From Campylorhamphus procurvoides (Eukaryota; Chordata; Aves; Passeriformes; Dendrocolaptidae): DNA of 64,000 nucleotides. Under the pieces are notes generated by a model that saw only the letters and a program-made list of their open reading frames with translations, made no database searches and was not told where the DNA came from. Shown here one piece after another: positions 29,701 through 44,700 of the stretch. The stretch spans positions 388,597 to 452,596 of the forward strand of contig WBMV01001904.1 in the NCBI GenBank assembly GCA_013396655.1. Direction: 5' to 3'. Position 1 is the first letter of the stretch. Every line of letters begins with the position of its first letter. Made by a program: the position numbers and the translations under genes.

Positions 29701-32700
29701 TATATCTCAGGCAGTAAGTGTTTAATGTACACAATTAACCAATGCTGCCAGTCTCCCAGTGTCTGTTCAGGTGCTTATTGCTCCATTTGTTATAATTCAT
29801 GTTACAGGAACCACAGGGAATGGTATGATGGATGTCAGGATAATCATTGAAATACACCAGGTAGCATGTATAAAAAAATAAAGGAGCATATTTTGAGAAC
29901 ACCTTTAATTTGGCAGCTCTGCTACAGAGTTCATAAATAGTTGGAAGTCAATCACAGAATTAATCCATTCCTAGGCTGCAAAATGCCAGGAGCCCTGAGA
30001 CCCTGGAAATGTGTGTGGGGTCTTCTCACAAGGTTAGGTTGGGACCTCAGCAGTCCTGGGGTAGCAGTTCTGTGGTTCTGACAACCTGGTGACTCGGAGA
30101 CAGAACAGTATGTTGGAACCTATCCTATTTTATGTGTTGAAAGCAACTCAAAACTTGCTCCTGGGTGCCAAATCTTTCCACTGACCAGAGTATACAAATC
30201 AGAATCTTCTCTTCAGTTTGTTTTATTTGCTTTCCTGTTTATACTGAAACTTACATAAGGTACTCACTAACAGATGGTACCACAACAGTAATTAGAGCAA
30301 ATCTCAATTCTCAGTGGTGAGGCTGTAACATAAATAAAAATTACCCAGATCAGCAGATTAAAAAGAGAAGGGGTAAATCCATCATTTTACCTTTAAAGAC
30401 AGTGCAAAAAAAACACAACCAGCCAACCAACCAACAAACCAACCAAAAAAAAAAACCCCAAACTTTACAGATATGATTCATTTGCTCCATTTTAAAGGTC
30501 TCTTGTGGAGTGCAATGTATACAAATACAAAGGGAGTCTGGTGTGACTATTTCACATGTAGGTCTCTGCAATGCAACCTTTGCCTTGGGTCTGGGGAGCC
30601 TGACCCAACCTGCTGGGGAATGGGAGGGTGGGTTCAAACACCTGCCAGCTCAACACTCTGTGCAGGGACCCCTGGATCACCTCAGCAAAGAGCCCAAAAA
30701 TCTCCCCCTTAGTTCCTTGTTGCACCCAGAAAAGGAGGAAAGGAATTAAAAACAAGTTCCTTGCTAGGACCATTAATATTGTACTCCATTTTCATTGCTG
30801 TTTTGGAAACACGAACAGCTGTTGGATGTTTTCTGTATAATCTGGTATTTCTAGTAAACTTCTGAGTGTTGCAATCAATGGCAAAACCAAGAAGTTGTTT
30901 TCAGTCAGATTGGAACTATAAAATGTGCCTTTTAGGGTGTATCACATCCTTTAAACCATTATTTGACTTGCTGATCTTATTTTTTTCTCTCTCTCTCTCT
31001 CTCCTCTTCCTTTTCAGATAAATTTTGTATTTCTATTTAACATAGTTAGGATATTAATGACAAAGCTGAGAGCTTCAACCACTTCAGAGACAATACAGTA
31101 CAGGTGAGTCAGCTGGTTGGTGCTTCTTGCTGTTGTGGTGTTAACAAAGCACTGCCCTGCTTGTCCTGTCCTTGTCCCATCTTTGTCTTTCCAAGTGCCA
31201 CTGTTGACAGAGCTCCTACATGAGGCACACAGGGATCATTTGTGCAGGCTCTCCATAAAATTGGGCCTGCATTTTTTCTGTCCACTGCATTTCAATGTCC
31301 AAACAACACAAACAGCCTTGGTTTATAGGCACAGACACATGCATTGCTACACCCACCAGCCTTTTTCCTCCTCCAGGCTTGCACATGGCCCAACACACAC
31401 GTGAAATTTCCTCCTTTCAATGAAATCTGAAGGATTGGATCTCGTGTGAGGGCAGGAACATTATCAATTTCTATATGTACACAAGCATATGCCATCTGGA
31501 GTGCTTCATCCAGCTTTGGAGTCCCCACCACAGGAAGGGCATCAACCAATGCTGGAGCGAGTCCAGAGGAGGCCACCAAAATTTTTGGAGGGATGGAGGA
31601 CCTCTCCTATCAGGAAGGGCTGAGAAAATAGGGAATGTTCATCCAGGAGAAGGCCTTGGGGTGACCTAATTGTGACCTTCCAGTATCTGAAAGGAGCCTA
31701 GAAGATGGAGAGAGTCTGTATACAAGTGACAGGACAAAAGGGAATGGTTTCAAACTGAAAGAGAGTAGGTTTAGATTGGATATTAGGAAGAAATTCTTTC
31801 CTGTGAGGGAGGTGAGGCACTGAAACAGATTGCCCAGAGAAGATGCGGCTGCCCCATCCCTGGAAGTGTCCAAGGCCAGGCTGGACAGGGTTTGGAATGA
31901 CCTGGTCTAGTGGAAGGTGTCCCTGCCCATGGCAGGGGCTGGGACTGGATGATCTCTAAGTTCCATTCCAACCCAAACCATTCCATGGTTCTATGGTTCT
32001 ATGATCAGTGTGTGAGTACAGGTATTTCATTCTCTTTGAAAGTGTAAGGGACAAGAGTGAAGGGCAATTGTGCCCCTTCTCTTCAGCTGGTGCCAGCATT
32101 AGTGTAACCACTCAGTGGGTTGAGTCACAGTCCTGATCCTCAACTAATCATTACCTTAATTTGGGGGTGGCTTCTCAGGTAGATCAGTTCCCATAACTGG
32201 CTGACTGTGCAACCCTACAAGCACCAGTCAGGCAAAAAAGAAGACAGGAATGTTTAGCCCAGGGAAACAGAAGGAAGGTGGCCTGGCCCCTTCAGGCACC
32301 ATGTGAGTTTAGAGCAGCCTGAACAGACTAAAAATAAATTCTCAGCAACCAGGAGATTCTGAGTGCCCTTCTCTTACCATTTGCAGTGTCTTGCAAGATG
32401 TTTGGAGCATTTATAGACAGACAGGTCCTTACACTGGGAAATAGCACAGGGTTTGCAGAGTAAGACTGGTCATAATCCTCTAAATAATTTCTGGATAAAA
32501 TCTCACTGTATCAAGCTCAGTAAAATCTTGATGTCCTCTCATCATTCTGCTCCTGACTTGGAAGGCAGTTTTGCTGCAGTAATGGGGTATTTTTGCCTGA
32601 TTCCTTTCTTTTACCCCTGTATGGGGTTTGGGACAAAGGTGAAGTTAGTACAGTTTGTCTGATGTTCTTCTTCAGACCCTTCTCTGCACATTTCCTGAGA

Positions 32701-35700
32701 AATATAGGGGGAAATACCCCTTTTTCATGCTCAAACTTCATGCCATAGAACTAAAGCTAGCGTGGAAAAGCCCTCATTTGAATATCAGTACATTTTTATC
32801 CCCGCTGCAGTTTCCAGGGAGCATTAGGAATATTAGACTCTGAGGCAATCTAAAGGAACTGCCTTTGTTGTTAATCAGAGGACAATGATCTTATCCTCAC
32901 TACAGGCTCTGTGAGGGCATTCTCTTTTCCACAGCCTAAATAGAAACCCTTAGAATTCCAGCAAAGCCCGGGGCAAGACTGGATGCTCTAAAGCCAAGCA
33001 GTCCAAACATTTGTTAAGCAGGTCTTAAATGATGTGGCAGCTACTTTAAGACTGTCCCTCTGTTGTGACACTGGCAATGTTTCTGTGCTCCCCTGCCTGT
33101 CTTATCTACCTGTTGTGGCATTATAAAGAGATTTTTACAGACTTGGCAGAACTGCAGCCTTTGTGTTTGTACAGTGTGTAGTATGATGACATGCTGTTCT
33201 CAAATGACACCTCAAGACACTATTCTAGCACCTATAATAAGGATTAGTCCCTAATAATTCTGTTAATAATCATTTTGTGCTTCACTGGGCACCACCTGCT
33301 TGTTGGGTATTTCTAAGGCAGCCCTAAGCAGTTGAGTTTAGTGTTGCAGAGAGAGAAAGAAAGTGTTTACACTGCAAACAAAATCAAACAATGGGCAAGT
33401 CAAATGGGCACAGCATTCCTGCCCTGGTCAGCAGCCAAACTGTGCACTGCTCACATCTCACTGAGGTGTGAGAAATCCCTCACCAAACCTGCAGTGAATC
33501 TCAAGGCTTCAGCCTAGAGCAAGACTCATTGGTAGGAGAGAAACTGAAGGGAAAAAAAGAGAGAAAGGGAGGAATATAAATACGGTTCCCATTCATCCCC
33601 TGGAGTTCAGACTGTGGGCACAAACAGCAGGATTCAGAGGCAAAGGCTTTCCTAGAACACATTTCTCCAAGTGGACAGCACTGGTCAGAAAGGGGAGGCT
33701 GTCACTCCTTCCATGCTCCTCCTTTCCTCCCCCAAGACAGTTGTCCTTTCTTGTGCTCACTCTGTGTTGTGTTTCCTGCCCACAGGAAGGCAGTCAAGGC
33801 CACGTTAGTCCTCCTGCCCCTGCTGGGCATCACCTATATGCTTTTCTTTGTCAACCCTGGTGAAGATGACATTTCCCAGATCGTTTTCATCTATTTCAAT
33901 TCCTTCCTGCAGTCTTTTCAGGTAAGAGAGCAAGTTCACAGCTGGTACCAGCGGGTGCTGAAAGGATCCTCAGTGCTTTTCAGCCATGAATCTTATGGCA
34001 ATGAAGTCCACGATAGAAGGATTGGTTGAAAATAGCTCAGCTTAGTTCATGCTTATGTCATAGATAAATAGGGATGTCACACCGAGTGGAGACCTCCTCT
34101 CAGGTGTGTACTGAAGGGATTCACCTTCCTGCACATCAGCACTATGTTCAGTCTGTGGCTACAGCTCCCCACCTGAGCTACATCCAATGACAATGAAGAG
34201 ATGATAGTTCATTTTAACTGCCTGGGAGAGGATGATGAATCACCCTCCCAAGGTACTGCTCTCTTCACAGGGCACACAGTGGGCTGAGGATTAGATTAGA
34301 TGTTGTTGAGACAAAGAGAAACAACTCCTACCTACTGGACTCTTAGATGAAGACTTCAGCTGTGTTGTCCAGCCCCTCACTCCCCCTCTCCTGCAGTGGT
34401 GCCCTCACTCAGCCATCAGACTGTAGCAACTGAGAACTCACACCCCACCTCCTCCCTCTCCTGAGTTTAACAGGAGTTCTGCCAGGATATAAAAGGCAGT
34501 GGAATGTGAGTGGAATGCCCCAGCTTTCTGAATTTGGTGTAAAACCAAAAGCAACTGAAGACCTTGGGTGATCTTCAGCCACACATTTCTGCCCAGGTGT
34601 GTCCTACAGCTTCACTTCTGCCTAAAGACCTTCTTGAACTAGAGTGGAAATACGTTTGACATTTTACCTCCTGTCTGCAGGTGTATCAATGCAAACACAC
34701 AGCTGTCAAGCCAAATCTAGGCTTATGAACTATAAAAGTTAGGAGTTTGGGGTTAGTGTTTTTATTGACTGCTCATTTATCTTAGAAACACAGAGCATCC
34801 CACCAGAAATCACAACTGAATACCCAAAATGAAAAATGTCCCTTTTAACCTGTGAAGAAAGGAATCTTTTTCCAATGAACTAATCCACACTTTTTATTTC
34901 CTGAATTTAATTGTGGGTTTTTTTCTGCTGATGCTCAGTGTCTCAAAAATTGCTACACTGCTTGTTTTCTTGTTAGTGTTTTGAAGGTGTATGTAAGAAA
35001 GAAAGCACAGGGATCTCTCCTTTATGGTGGTAATAATTACAGCCCATTGCCAAAATCAAAGTGGATAGGATTCCACTCACAGGAATTCTGACCTTCACGG
35101 TCATTACAGGGGTTCAGTCACTGCTGTCAGTAGATTCCACAAAGCCATTCAGCTCAGGGAAATTTGAGCAACTTGATGATACACTTGCCCACACCAGACC
35201 ATCTGAAGCCATTTGACATCCCCAGTGAGTGCCTGAGACACACACTCAGAGCTGTCAGACCTGACATTGCACCTCTAAGGGGTCTGGGCCATTTTGGGAG
35301 GCAGCAGGATGCTGTAGATATGCTTTAGTGGCAATCCCCTCTATCAGTGGGAGTGTTAAAATATTTAACTAATAATTGACTGGTTTTTTCTTCTTTTCAG
35401 GGTTTCTTTGTGTCAGTATTTTACTGCTTCTTGAATGGTGAGGTAAGTAATTAATTCTTGGGAGGTGGAACTTTACTTCAGTGACTGATTACAGAGACAT
35501 GAAATGCTTTTACATGAGGTCATAATTCCATCAGTCTCTTGTATTGTGCTGTTATTGTGCACCTGAATTTCCCAGCCCTCTTTGTAGGTGCCCTTCATTC
35601 TCAAAGCTTTATCGAATTTGGGTTATTAACTGGGAGGTCAGGGCAGAGGAAAAGAAGCCTTCTCAAATAATAAAATTTTTGTTCTTCGTTTTAAGACTTC

Positions 35701-38700
35701 TTTGAAGTTTCTCATTAATTAAAAATATGATTTCTGGGCATACCTAATTGCTTCTGAGCTGGGCTCTTGCTAAGGACGTGCTGCAGGTGACCTATTTTTA
35801 TAATGGGATTGCCATGCTGAGCTGAGTAAGTCAGTTTTTCTGTGTGGATTTCTATCTCTGAGTGATCAATGCCTGTTCCTTTCAGAAAAGAGGGAGGGGG
35901 GCAGATTGATGGTGTTCCTCAGAATTAATTTTAAGTACTGCTATTCAAGCAAGAAATGTTTCAGTAATATCCCTTCATGTTTGACTTCCACCCTAAAGTG
36001 TGAGAGATTTATCTTTCCCCTCCTTACACTGCCAGTGTCTCATTTACCTGCATTTAAATGTGTCATCTTTCTCCAGTTAAAATTTTAGTCTCTGCAGAAA
36101 TTAATTCCATGTCTTCATTATCCCTGCTGTGCTGGTATATATTTTGTTTGTGATGGTTCTTAATTTCATTGTGGGCTATGAGAAAGAATGGGCTTGGCTT
36201 CTTATCCTGCTGCTCTGCAACATTTTCTGTACTTCTGCCAATGAAGCACCAGTATTTCATTTCATTTTATTATTTTATTTTATTTTTATATTAGTGATTT
36301 CCCCTCTTCCTCATTAATTCTGAGGTGATGTTAACATGAAGTAGCACCCCTTTCTCAGGTTAGGCACATGCCACTTTTTTACACCGGCAACAGAGTGTTC
36401 TCAGTTCCCTTTCCAAATTTCCTTCCATACTCACCACTCCATTTTAAATAGGGAGCTTAAATCTTCCCCCAAAAGCACAAGCACCTTAACTACCTCAAGC
36501 TGTGTCAGGGCAGGATTAGGTTGGATCTCAGGGAAATGTTCTTCCCCCAAAGAGTGGTGGGCACTGAGCAGGCTCCCCAGGGCAGTGGGCACAGCCCCAA
36601 GGCTGCCAGAGCTCCAGGAGTGCAGGATACTCTCTCAGGGATACAGAGGGATTGTTGGGGTGTCTGTGCAGGGACAGGAGCTGGACTCGATGATCCTTGT
36701 GGGTCCCTTCCAACTCAGAATATTCTCTGAGTCACTAAACCTTGCCATACATCTGGGTTGCTTGTGACTGTGCTTGTATTTTTGTGAGCTGCTCAGTCCA
36801 ATGAAGTTTAAGGCACCAGAAGCCCCTTCAGTACTACTTGTCATATTCATCAGGTTTGCACTGTAAATGCAGAAGGAGAATCTGCTGTGCAGACAGCAGG
36901 CCTTTTTCATGTCTTTTTTTTTTTCTTTTTTTTTCACTGGTGTCACAGGGAAGAGGAAGGGATGGAACCCAGGCTATGATTTCATAATCAGTCAGGACTT
37001 TCTACCACCCCAGTGCACTTCCAATCTGTGCACTTGGACTGGGACCAGTTGGCTGTTCATACCAGGTTTTCAGGGGGTTTTTGGCTGTCCTGGCACTCTT
37101 TCAGCTGTCTTTAGTGGGAGAAATATCCCCTTCACTGCAGCAGTCTGAAGTTGTCTGTCCAAAGCCATGAGCCAACTTCCCGTCTCCTCTAACTTAAATG
37201 AGTTCAGACACAATCCAGCTTGTCAAAGGCAGGATGATTCCCCTCCTGTACTTCTGTGCCTTGATAACATTCTACTGGCAGATCTGGAATGATTCCATAA
37301 ATGATTTTCCAGTTATATCAGGCGACTTTACAGTGGGAATGGGCATTTCTGTGGGAGTCAGCCCAAGGTTAGTACACTCAACTTGGGTGATGTAGCTGGT
37401 CTGGATTCATTTCCCTAAACACAGGTATCTAGTGAGCTTGGGAGGCTGTAGAGTATCTGAGGCATCCACATAGGTCTTAATGGATGATACAGGAGCAAGA
37501 AAAGATTCACACCTGACTAAAAAGTGGGAAGCCAAATGGGATGTAACAGGGCTTATCAAAAGTCTTTCTATATCACAAACTCAAGCCAGTCAATACAATT
37601 GGTTTGCCATCAGCTTAGCTTACAATAGACACCTCCATTGGCTCACCTGAGCAACTTCAGTCCTCACTGACAGTATGGACTAGCTCTCCACTTCATGCCT
37701 GCACACTGTTCACGTTTAGACACCCACAAACAGCCTAAATCGTGAGAGAAATGTTCCCTGTAGTCACACGTTTACAATGTGCAGCTTCCACTTGACTGCT
37801 AAACCATGGCAACCCTGCAACTACTTCTTTGAGGTAACATAAATCCAACCTCCCCTCCAAATATTGCAGAATTGTTTATTTCAAAACTGCAAAAGGACTT
37901 TGGGCTCATCTTAATGTACCGTGGAAATGGTTTTTTGAAGTATCATAAAGCTTTTAAAGGGTGAAATTCCCTGCTCTGTTCTGGCTTCAGTTTTGCACAG
38001 CATAGAAAAAAAACGTAGCAAATTCAGTGAACTCTCAGAGCATCCTGGGTTTGTCATCATGTTGTCCAGAAAACCAGTTTGCATCTTATGGTACACTATT
38101 TTAAAAGCTCAGCTGCTCTCAGACAGGCATCCCTACTGGAAGTGGTGATGAAGGTAATGCCACTCAATCCCCGTGAGGTCCCAGATTTTGCTCTGAAAGA
38201 GGAAAATAGCCTTTCAGTAGCCTGAAATCTTTATAGATATCACTGAAGCCTTGTTATTATCTCTTCAGTGAGCCTGATATTCCTGTCTCTATCATAGATG
38301 GACTGACGACTTGCTATCTCAGAAGATTTTCAATACTCCCAAGTTTTCCAGTTATGGCAGAGTTGGACTCTTTAAATGCATATAATAGTCATTATCACGT
38401 TACTCATCCCCTAGGCCTTCTCTGAATGATGACATAGGGAAAAAATTCTAGAGAATCCATTAATTTAAGGCTTTAATAATGCTGTGATCTCAGCTGCATC
38501 CCTACCATTCCATATTGGATACACATGCCACTTGGTACTTACAAACCATCCATAACTGTCTGTGCAAGAGTTCAGAAATTATGGATTGCCTTCAAAAGTA
38601 TCATGTCCTTCATGAGATTTTCAATGAGTGCTTCAGGTCTGGGAGAATAAATTACTTCAGCTTTTCTCAAAGGCAGACTTGTCCCTTCACAATTTCTGTA

Positions 38701-41700
38701 TTTCCTTGGACTGTGGGGACTAAAAGCTGCTGGTGTTGGTGGAGCAGAGAGGAAGCACCTCTGTGGGTCTCCCCAAGTGTGAAGAAATGGCTGTAGAGAT
38801 GTTCCACTCACTAGGCAGCCACATAAAAGGTCCTACATAACTTGGTTAGACTACTGGTTTGGGTTTTTTTTTCTTAGGCCCAGTGTGTCACTGTTGTGTT
38901 TTCTCAGCAGGGCTCACTGGCTCTGGCATTTACAAGCCAGATCCTGCATGTGCTTTTTGTGTCTGGAAGTCATGAATAAGGGCTGGAAGTAATTTTGAGA
39001 GGGAAGGAGGATAACAGGACATAACAGAACTCCTGTAGGAACAGAGATGATGTTGTTTTCATCAGCCATTGAGGGATCCATGCAAAATTCCTTCCCAGCC
39101 AGCACTCGATTTGGATGCAGCTTTTGCATAGTTGTGCTAGATTTCAATGTTCTCAGAATAAGGATTAACAATTAACCCCAGTCTTTTCTGAGGAAAGGGA
39201 ATTGTGCAATCCATTTATTGCCTGTATTTTTGAAGTGCACATGCACATTGCAGTGAAATTTATTAAATGTTAAAAGACTATTTCTCAATCTGTTTGAGGT
39301 GAAAATCACTTGGTTTGGTTACAAGAGTAGCATTAATAGCAGTTACTGGAATCTGAGCAAATGGCAGAAATATCACTTAGGGCTGCAGTTTGATGGAGTC
39401 ACAGGAAACAGAACCATGTGTCATGATAAACTTGCATGAACAAAAGAAAAAATAAAAGGGGAAATAAAGAGGAAAATTCTACTGACTTCTGATAGCTTTG
39501 TGTTGTACCAGAGTCAGTCCAGTTACCACAATATCTGAGCATCTCAGTCTGTGTAGCTTCAAAAATTCTGCACACCTAAAACTGGGTTTAAAAATCAAAT
39601 CAACTTCTTAAAAACACTCAAAATGTGAGTCTTCTCTAAGAGTTTGTCTACAGTATTGGGAAGAGCAGGACTTGATGAGCCTTATGGGTCCCTTCCAAGC
39701 TGAGATATTCTGGGATTCTGTTCTATGAAGTTGTTAAAGTTTCTGTCCTTTTGTTGATGTTTTATCTGTGAAATTTGGAAAATGAAGCACAAAAGAGTTT
39801 TTTCTCTGTAACTTGTAGCCTCCCTTGATTTAAACAAACATCCCCTGAGATCTTACTGAAGATGGCACCTTGGTAATACCTGACACCACCATAAAAGGGC
39901 TTGGTCCTGGTTTTGCAGTGCTTTGGTCTGACAGATCAGCTGTGGCACCACTGAGGGTAAAAAGTGAAGCTACAAGTTTTTTTAACATTTCCAGGGATGG
40001 TGATTCCACCACTTCCCTGGGCAGCCTGACAACCCTTTTGGTGAAGAGATTTTCCCTAATGTCCAATCTAAACCTCCCCTGGTGCAACTTGAAGCCATTT
40101 CTTCTTGTCCTATGACCTGTGACTTGGGAGAAGAGCCCGACCCCCACCTGACTACACCCTCCTTTCAGGGAATTGTGGAGAATGAGAAGGTCCCCCCTGA
40201 GCCTCCTTTTCTCCAGGGTGAGCCCCCCCAGCTCCCTCAGCTGCTCCTCACCAGACCCTTCCCCAGCTCCTTGACCCTTCCCTCTTTCCAAGCCAACACC
40301 TTATATACAAACCATTCAGGGACCCTAAGCAGGAGAAGCAGTTTAGATACAAAGTTCACAGTTCTTTATGTTTTATTGATTCTGAAAGGTTTTGAGGCTG
40401 TTTTGAATGAACTGTATGTGCCATGGGTGGGCACAAGAGGCTCTTGGCACTTCACTCATTAATTTGTCTAGAGACTTCATGGAAAATGAGTTGGGTTTTT
40501 TTGGACACAATCTACCAGCACAAGAGGGCAAAAATATGCAAATTTCATTTACTCCAAGTGGAAAAGAGCATCTCTGGCCTTCCAAGAAAATTGATGATGA
40601 GAGGTTTCTGAGACTTTAAGGTGCTGTGAAAACTGACATGAAATATATGTATGCATTTATGTTGAACAGCACTTCAAAGGAATGAGAGCAGGTTGTGAAC
40701 TTCTTTTTCAATGACTGCAAAAATCAAGATGCTCTTCAGAGTATTTTCTGTTAACACACAGATCACAAGACTGAATTTAATTTCATGTAACACTGGATTT
40801 AAAACAAAAAAACAAACAAACAACAGAAAAAGAAAAAATATTTAGATGAGATATTAGGAAGGAATTCTTGGCTGGGAGGGTGGGCAGGTCCTGACACAAG
40901 TTGCCCAGAGAAGCTGTGGCTGCCCCATCCCTGGAAGTGTCCAAGGCCAGGTTGGATGGGGCTTGGAGCAACCTGGGCTAGTGGAAGGTTCCCTGCCCTT
41001 GACAAGGGCTTAGAACTGGATGATCTTTAAGGTCCCTTCCAACCCAGGCCATGCAATGATTCTATGATTCTACAAATGGCTTAAAACTGTGCTGAAGGGA
41101 TGCATTCCCAAAAAACTCCTGCTGGACAATTTGTACTGCAGTTCATTTTATTCTTTCAGTTCTTTAGTATGCACCTTCTGCTCGCAGGCAGATGGGTACA
41201 GCACTCCCAGCATTTCTCTTCTGTCTTTGACTGATTTCAAATAAACCATCTTTAAAGGAAGATGGATCTTCCATTCAGTTTCTCTTCTGGTGTTGTATCT
41301 ACCTTGTCAGCCAGACCTTCTTGCTAGTGATGGTGTTCTCCTGAGAGAAAGTGAAGTATTTCAGAGACAAGAGGAAAAGAGTGCATTTAAATTCTTCCAT
41401 ATTCCAAATAGAACTTCCTCTGTGATTGTGGTAATGACACAGAATCACAGAATCTTTAATGTTGAAAAAGACCTCCAGCATCATCGAGTCCAACCTTTAA
41501 GCAATACCTTGTCAACTAATTTCAAAACTGGATAAAATTTATTTGCTGGACTTACTCTGGTTATGGCATTGGACCAGAGGCCTTCTGATGTCCCTTCCAA
41601 CCTTAACAATTCTGTAATTCATGAATCCTATATCCATAATAAAATGGCTGTCCTTCATTTCTAACCATGTCCTGGAGGGGTATGTAACTAGCCAGGCCTG

Positions 41701-44700
41701 GTCTGAAATCATCCTGCAAAACATGAATTCTTAACTCCAACAGGCCTCTAATTCTAATATTATCTGTTCAGTATGGATAATCATCTATAAATTAACATTT
41801 AAAGTGGAAAATAATGAGCTGACTTAGAAACCATCATCAGAGAGGAATAGATCAGATGCCACTGTAAATTATTCTCACAACAAGGTGCAAGGCAAGGATA
41901 AATATGTTTAATTTTTTGTGTGTTGACTCTTTACCCAAGCACCATCTGTCTCTCAAAACCTATTAAGCTCAAAGTGGCTTACTTTGATCTGATCATCTTG
42001 GGAGGCTGTTCATTAAAATTGCCAGCTCTGAATCAACACCAGAATGATTACTCATCCACCTGCCCATCAATCCAAGCAGACCTCACATTAATCATTCTGT
42101 GCCCAAAGGACATGCATTAAGCATTCCTTAAAATCTCTGAATAAATATGAATATGGAGGTGGACTAGAGGGCTAAAGTTCAATTCCATCTGGCCTGAGGG
42201 TCCTTTCCCCACCCCATCTTCCTTTTCATCCCCCCACTGCTGTTGTGAGCACAACTCCAGAACACTACACAACAAAATCACAGGGGCTTGAGATGGGCTG
42301 GTTCCATCCATGGCCCCCCTCTCTCATGGTTAGTTCTGCTCCTTTGTGGCCCAGGAAAAAAGAGCACCCAAAAACATGTGGCAAATGTTCATAACTAGTC
42401 AGAATTTTTCTAGCTTCTTGAACAGTTATGTATGTTAACAAAATTACTATGTTGTGATCTAAGAAATAAACTTTTCACATCCCAGTCTGGCAGGTGCTGC
42501 AAAACTCTCCTCCTGTTACCAGGTTGTATAGAATTTCTGTCAAAAACTCGGGGGGGGGAATTAATTGCAGACCAATTAAGCAGGATAACTGTTTTATGGA
42601 GAAAAAGAAACATAACAATTTTACTTAAATAGTGGTATGATTTAAGCTGGCTGGGAGGAAAAAAAAATTTGGTTCTACCTGATCTTCGTTTTTGTTTCCT
42701 TTGAGCCATACAGATTGTTTTGACTACCGCCCTCCCTGTACTTAGGAGGATTAAATACTGATAGGGGCATCTTTATAGAGATGTTTAGTTCGATATTTTT
42801 TTGTCTCATGGTAACATGAGCATCTTTGGCCTGAGAGGTTGGATCTGTGGGAGCCTAGTAAAGCCATTCCAGTAGGGTGAGGGGGCTCATAGGACATAGG
42901 TGTAGCTGCTCAGTGATGTACTTTATTTACAAAAAATATCTGAAGACAGTCCTATCTCTCTGTGGGCATTGGCATTTCTCCTCTGAGGATCTACAGTGGT
43001 CTCCCTGCTTAGGCCACTCTGTTTCTTTGCTTTAAGTCAGTTCTGTGCTTAATTCTTCCAAGGGCCATGGGCTTCTTCACAGTATTTACTCTTAAATCCA
43101 GCATTTGCCATCCCTCCCTCCTGAGGGACATCCTAACCCTTTGGGAAACTTTCAGGGTATCATGTAAAGCATCACCTTAGGTTAGGGTAAGTTCTGTTAC
43201 AGAATGGATGGGATTTATTCCCCCTGACATTAGACATCTAATACACACACATGCACAGTTGAGTGATCACCTTCAACTTCATTTGTAGGCAATGATTCGC
43301 CCAAATGAGGGTAGGTTTCAGCTGACCCTTTTTAGTTGTCCCTTTCTGATGAACTGTTGCCAGTACCTTATGGCTTTCCCTGTGTCTCTGCTGGATACAG
43401 GGAGAGGTCAGGACTTCAGAACCTTCAAGGGAGTGGATTTCACTGCAGGGTCAGACACTTGTGGTGAGACCAGTGTCTTAAAATTTAAAATCCACACAAC
43501 CAGTTCCATTTTGCTGATCTGAACGTTGCTTAAAAGTCCTTTTTGTTCATCTGTAGATTGCAATAAGATCGACTCAATCTTCATCAACTTTCCACAATTT
43601 ACACCATCATTTAAAGATGTTTAAAGTCCAGAGTTATCCTCCAGTTACCTCCAGCTTCAGCACAAGGATCTGACACATGGCACAAACATGCTTAAGTGTA
43701 GGTGGAGCTTGATAAATTCATCACTGAAACCTGTTTTCCTAAAGCAAAAATCAGACTGTTTCAAATTCCATTGAGATGTATAAATCTGTATTTCGTTTAC
43801 CTTCAGATCAGATTTTCTGCAAATAAAAAGTTGCATTTGAGCAAAGCAAGAACCTCAGTTGGGTTATGCAGTCACAGAACACCATTATTATCCTACAGTC
43901 AGAGAGTACCTGTTGTCCCTCTGCCCCTCAGGTGTTAACACCTCCAGGTATGAGATGTTTCCTGGGGACAGAGAATGGCAGCATCCCAACAGTCTGAATT
44001 CCATCTTCCATTACCATGACAGCTCATTTATTCCTACTCTTCTTATCAGGCACCTGCATTACTATTATATTTTAGTATTATTATGCCAAGCCCCAAGTGA
44101 ATGGGTCCCTTTGTGTAAGTGCATCAAGCCTTCTTCCTCTCTGCTAATGAGACATAACGTTTCACCAAAAACTGACTTTTAATGACACTGAAAGCTCTTT
44201 CTTCATCTCATTTCTGATGGATGGCTGCAAGAAATTAGCCAGCAGTCGGTGTCTAGCATAGGTAATAGCAGTACAAAGTTGATGTCTCTTTTATCAAGAA
44301 CATCTTCTCTGAATGTTTTCATCCTTCTTTCCATCTCTATCATTCTTTTTGTTACACTGCTGAGGAGGAGGGGGAAGAGAGGTTTTGAGCAATATTTTTT
44401 ATCAGATGTATTTTTTAGTGATTTTCGGATGTGATCTGAAAGTTTGACAAGTCCTTGCTTAGGTGATCCAATCAGAAGAGAAAAACTATCACCCACTGAT
44501 TTATTTCCATCCCATTATCCAAATCCTTTCTCCTGACTGTTCTAAAGCAGTGCCCACACTCTGTAGGCACAAATACAGTGGTAAATCTGATTTGACCACA
44601 TGCTCAGAAACTCTTGATTATTCACAGTACACAAAGCAGAAAGAGCTGGAAAGGGTAATTCTGAAGGAGAAACTATTTGCAAGAAAAAGACAGATCAGGG

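Larger units (their letters stand above)
19677..31017 (+). other. CRHR2 intron, 11.3 kb
   Basis: GT-AG intron, phase 0. It contains CR1 fragments (21955-22222 plus, 25601-25755 minus), TA repeats (24481-24508), an AT-rich block (25060-25205), a CCAA-rich repeat (30405-30460) and a CT microsatellite next to its acceptor. No exon-like coding block was recognised in the remainder. Confidence 0.9.

Noticed and set aside
31216..31398. Antisense ORFs just after the TM5 exon
   Set aside because: Overlapping ORFs on both strands in ordinary intron sequence, none with a recognisable domain.
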